Below, one piece after another: positions 62,837 through 64,000 of a stretch of DNA of 64,000 bases. The stretch is taken from NCBI RefSeq assembly GCF_002775205.1, contig NC_036460.1, positions 18,132,402-18,196,401 of the forward strand, written 5' to 3'. Within the stretch, counting starts at the first letter, position 1. Every line of letters starts with the position of its first letter. The translations under genes were made by a program, and so were the position numbers. Below the pieces are notes generated by a model, which was not told the DNA's origin, did no database searches, and was given only the letters and a program-made list of their open reading frames with translations. Origin of the DNA: Xiphophorus maculatus. Taxonomy: Eukaryota > Chordata > Actinopteri > Cyprinodontiformes > Poeciliidae.

Positions 62837-64000
62837 GTAGAGTTACTTAAATGTGTAGATGCTGCAATAGGACATTTGTTAAGCAATTAGCAAACACTAT
62901 TTTTTACATGTTGATATCAATTCCTGGGTGATGTCAATTTCTCTTTTACGGGCTGTAGGTAAAATCAAAATGTATTTTATTCTATCTTCTAGATACTGTA
63001 TATAGTCCTAACAATAAATCCATTTATCAAAATGTAGTGTGTGGTTTATATCAGAGCACATCAGAGTTTTTTCTACGTCATCATTTGAAAATAGATAACA
63101 GCTGTGTCCAACTCGGTCTTTCGGGAAAAAAAAAAATCTCTCTAATTTACTGTGATGTGAGATAGTTAAAGATTTTACTGCCAGTATTTTTCAGAACGAC
63201 AAAAAAGAACTTCTGGTTCCTGAACATTTTTTCTCTGGAAACGTAACATTTCCAAACTTTTTTATCCACTTACGCTGTTTTTCTGTGTTTCCCTCATGAG
63301 GTGAGAAAACTGGGCCCAATCAGGTAGATTACGCTCCTGATACAGATTAGATTCTTTTTGTGCAGGAGTGCTGCTGCGATCTGAAGACACAAAATCTTCT
63401 AGCTGCAATTTTTGGGGTAGATTTTTAACCTCCTTTGACAGATTTGGCCCTAGTTCCAGCACTGGAAATATTAGAGGGAAAAAAAATACCCCCCAAAAAT
63501 TGCTAGTCTAGTGTAAATCATGTGATTTACTCATCATGCATCTCCACTTACATGCGTTGCATCATTAAATCTGAAAACAGATGTGCCTCAGCATGACATT
63601 TACATATGTGATCAATGAATCAAGATAATGCTACACAACGTTTTACTCAATTTAAGGGTGGTAAATCTTATGAAAAAATAATATAAAAAATATTATTTCT
63701 ATTAATTAGGTAATGAATATTTCCAAGTAAATTGAAATTGAAATTGGTGAATTAAAGCTTCACCCTCTATTTAAATCTAATTTACTTACTATATGTTTAT
63801 CAAAGCCAATTTGATGTTGTCTTTATTGTTTTACTTGAAGTCTACCTAGTTTAACTTGCACACAGAGAAAGAAATTTAACTCTGACATTGATTTCTGGAA
63901 TAAAGTCTGCAGACTGTTTTCTCCTCAAAGTGCTGATGTTGCTCTGTTGTAATTCAAGGTGGATAGCACAAGCATTAATGTAGATAACAGAATGATGAAG
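62837..64000. other. nox4 intron 5 to window edge
   Basis: AT-rich. I looked for the next nox4 exon (the membrane helix region after RYRGE) and did not find it, so it must lie beyond the window. Confidence 0.55.

Noticed and set aside
1-64000. CRISPR array, prokaryotic operon, prophage or tRNA cluster
   Set aside because: Nothing of the sort was seen. The only regular tandem array is within the numa1 coding sequence, and all genes are intron-split vertebrate genes.

Overview
This 64 kb window is nuclear DNA of a ray-finned fish, most likely a percomorph teleost. It is AT-rich, all genes are split by GT/AG introns, and the introns hold decayed Tc1-type and hAT-like repeats typical of teleosts. 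The proteins read as clear fish orthologues of vertebrate genes. No tool was run: exon borders were read by eye from splice signals, reading phase and remembered family sequences.

Layout. (1) 109-444, minus: an unidentified coding-like terminal exon. (2) 920-3825, minus: lrrc51, 4 coding exons, 184 aa. (3) 5278-20186, plus: numa1, 23 coding exons, about 2533 aa, head-to-head with lrrc51. One 4641-bp exon encodes most of the coiled-coil rod and contains a very regular 85-residue repeat array. (4) 21610-30349, plus: an NLRP-like innate-immunity gene (acidic N-terminus, pyrin-like domain, FISNA, NACHT) with altered nucleotide-binding motifs, no leucine-rich repeats and a NACHT region cut by introns, about 771 aa. 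(5) 32307-35576, minus: a secreted C-type-lectin-like protein of about 280 aa with a cysteine-rich N-terminal part; a noncoding first exon with a TATA-like box lies near 36224-36320. (6) 38137-51233, minus: a glutamate carboxypeptidase II family gene, closest to naalad2, 20 coding exons, 739 aa, all zinc ligands intact. (7) 55560 onward, plus: the first five coding exons of nox4, which runs off the right edge.

Synteny. lrrc51/numa1 and naalad2/nox4 are neighbours or near neighbours on human 11q13-q14, so this is a conserved vertebrate block. The NLR and the lectin sit between the two pairs. NuMA anchors spindle poles and cortical dynein, NAALAD2 trims N-acetyl-aspartyl-glutamate or folyl-polyglutamate, and NOX4 makes hydrogen peroxide. 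These genes are neighbours by ancestry and do not form a pathway. The NLR and the lectin may be an immune pair, but that is inference.

Most notable: the three-level repeat in the numa1 rod (85 aa units, grouped in threes into 255 aa blocks), the NACHT protein with Met in place of the Walker A lysine, the unusual secreted lectin, and many unrelated perfect short hairpins plus two nested palindromes that look like template-switch scars.
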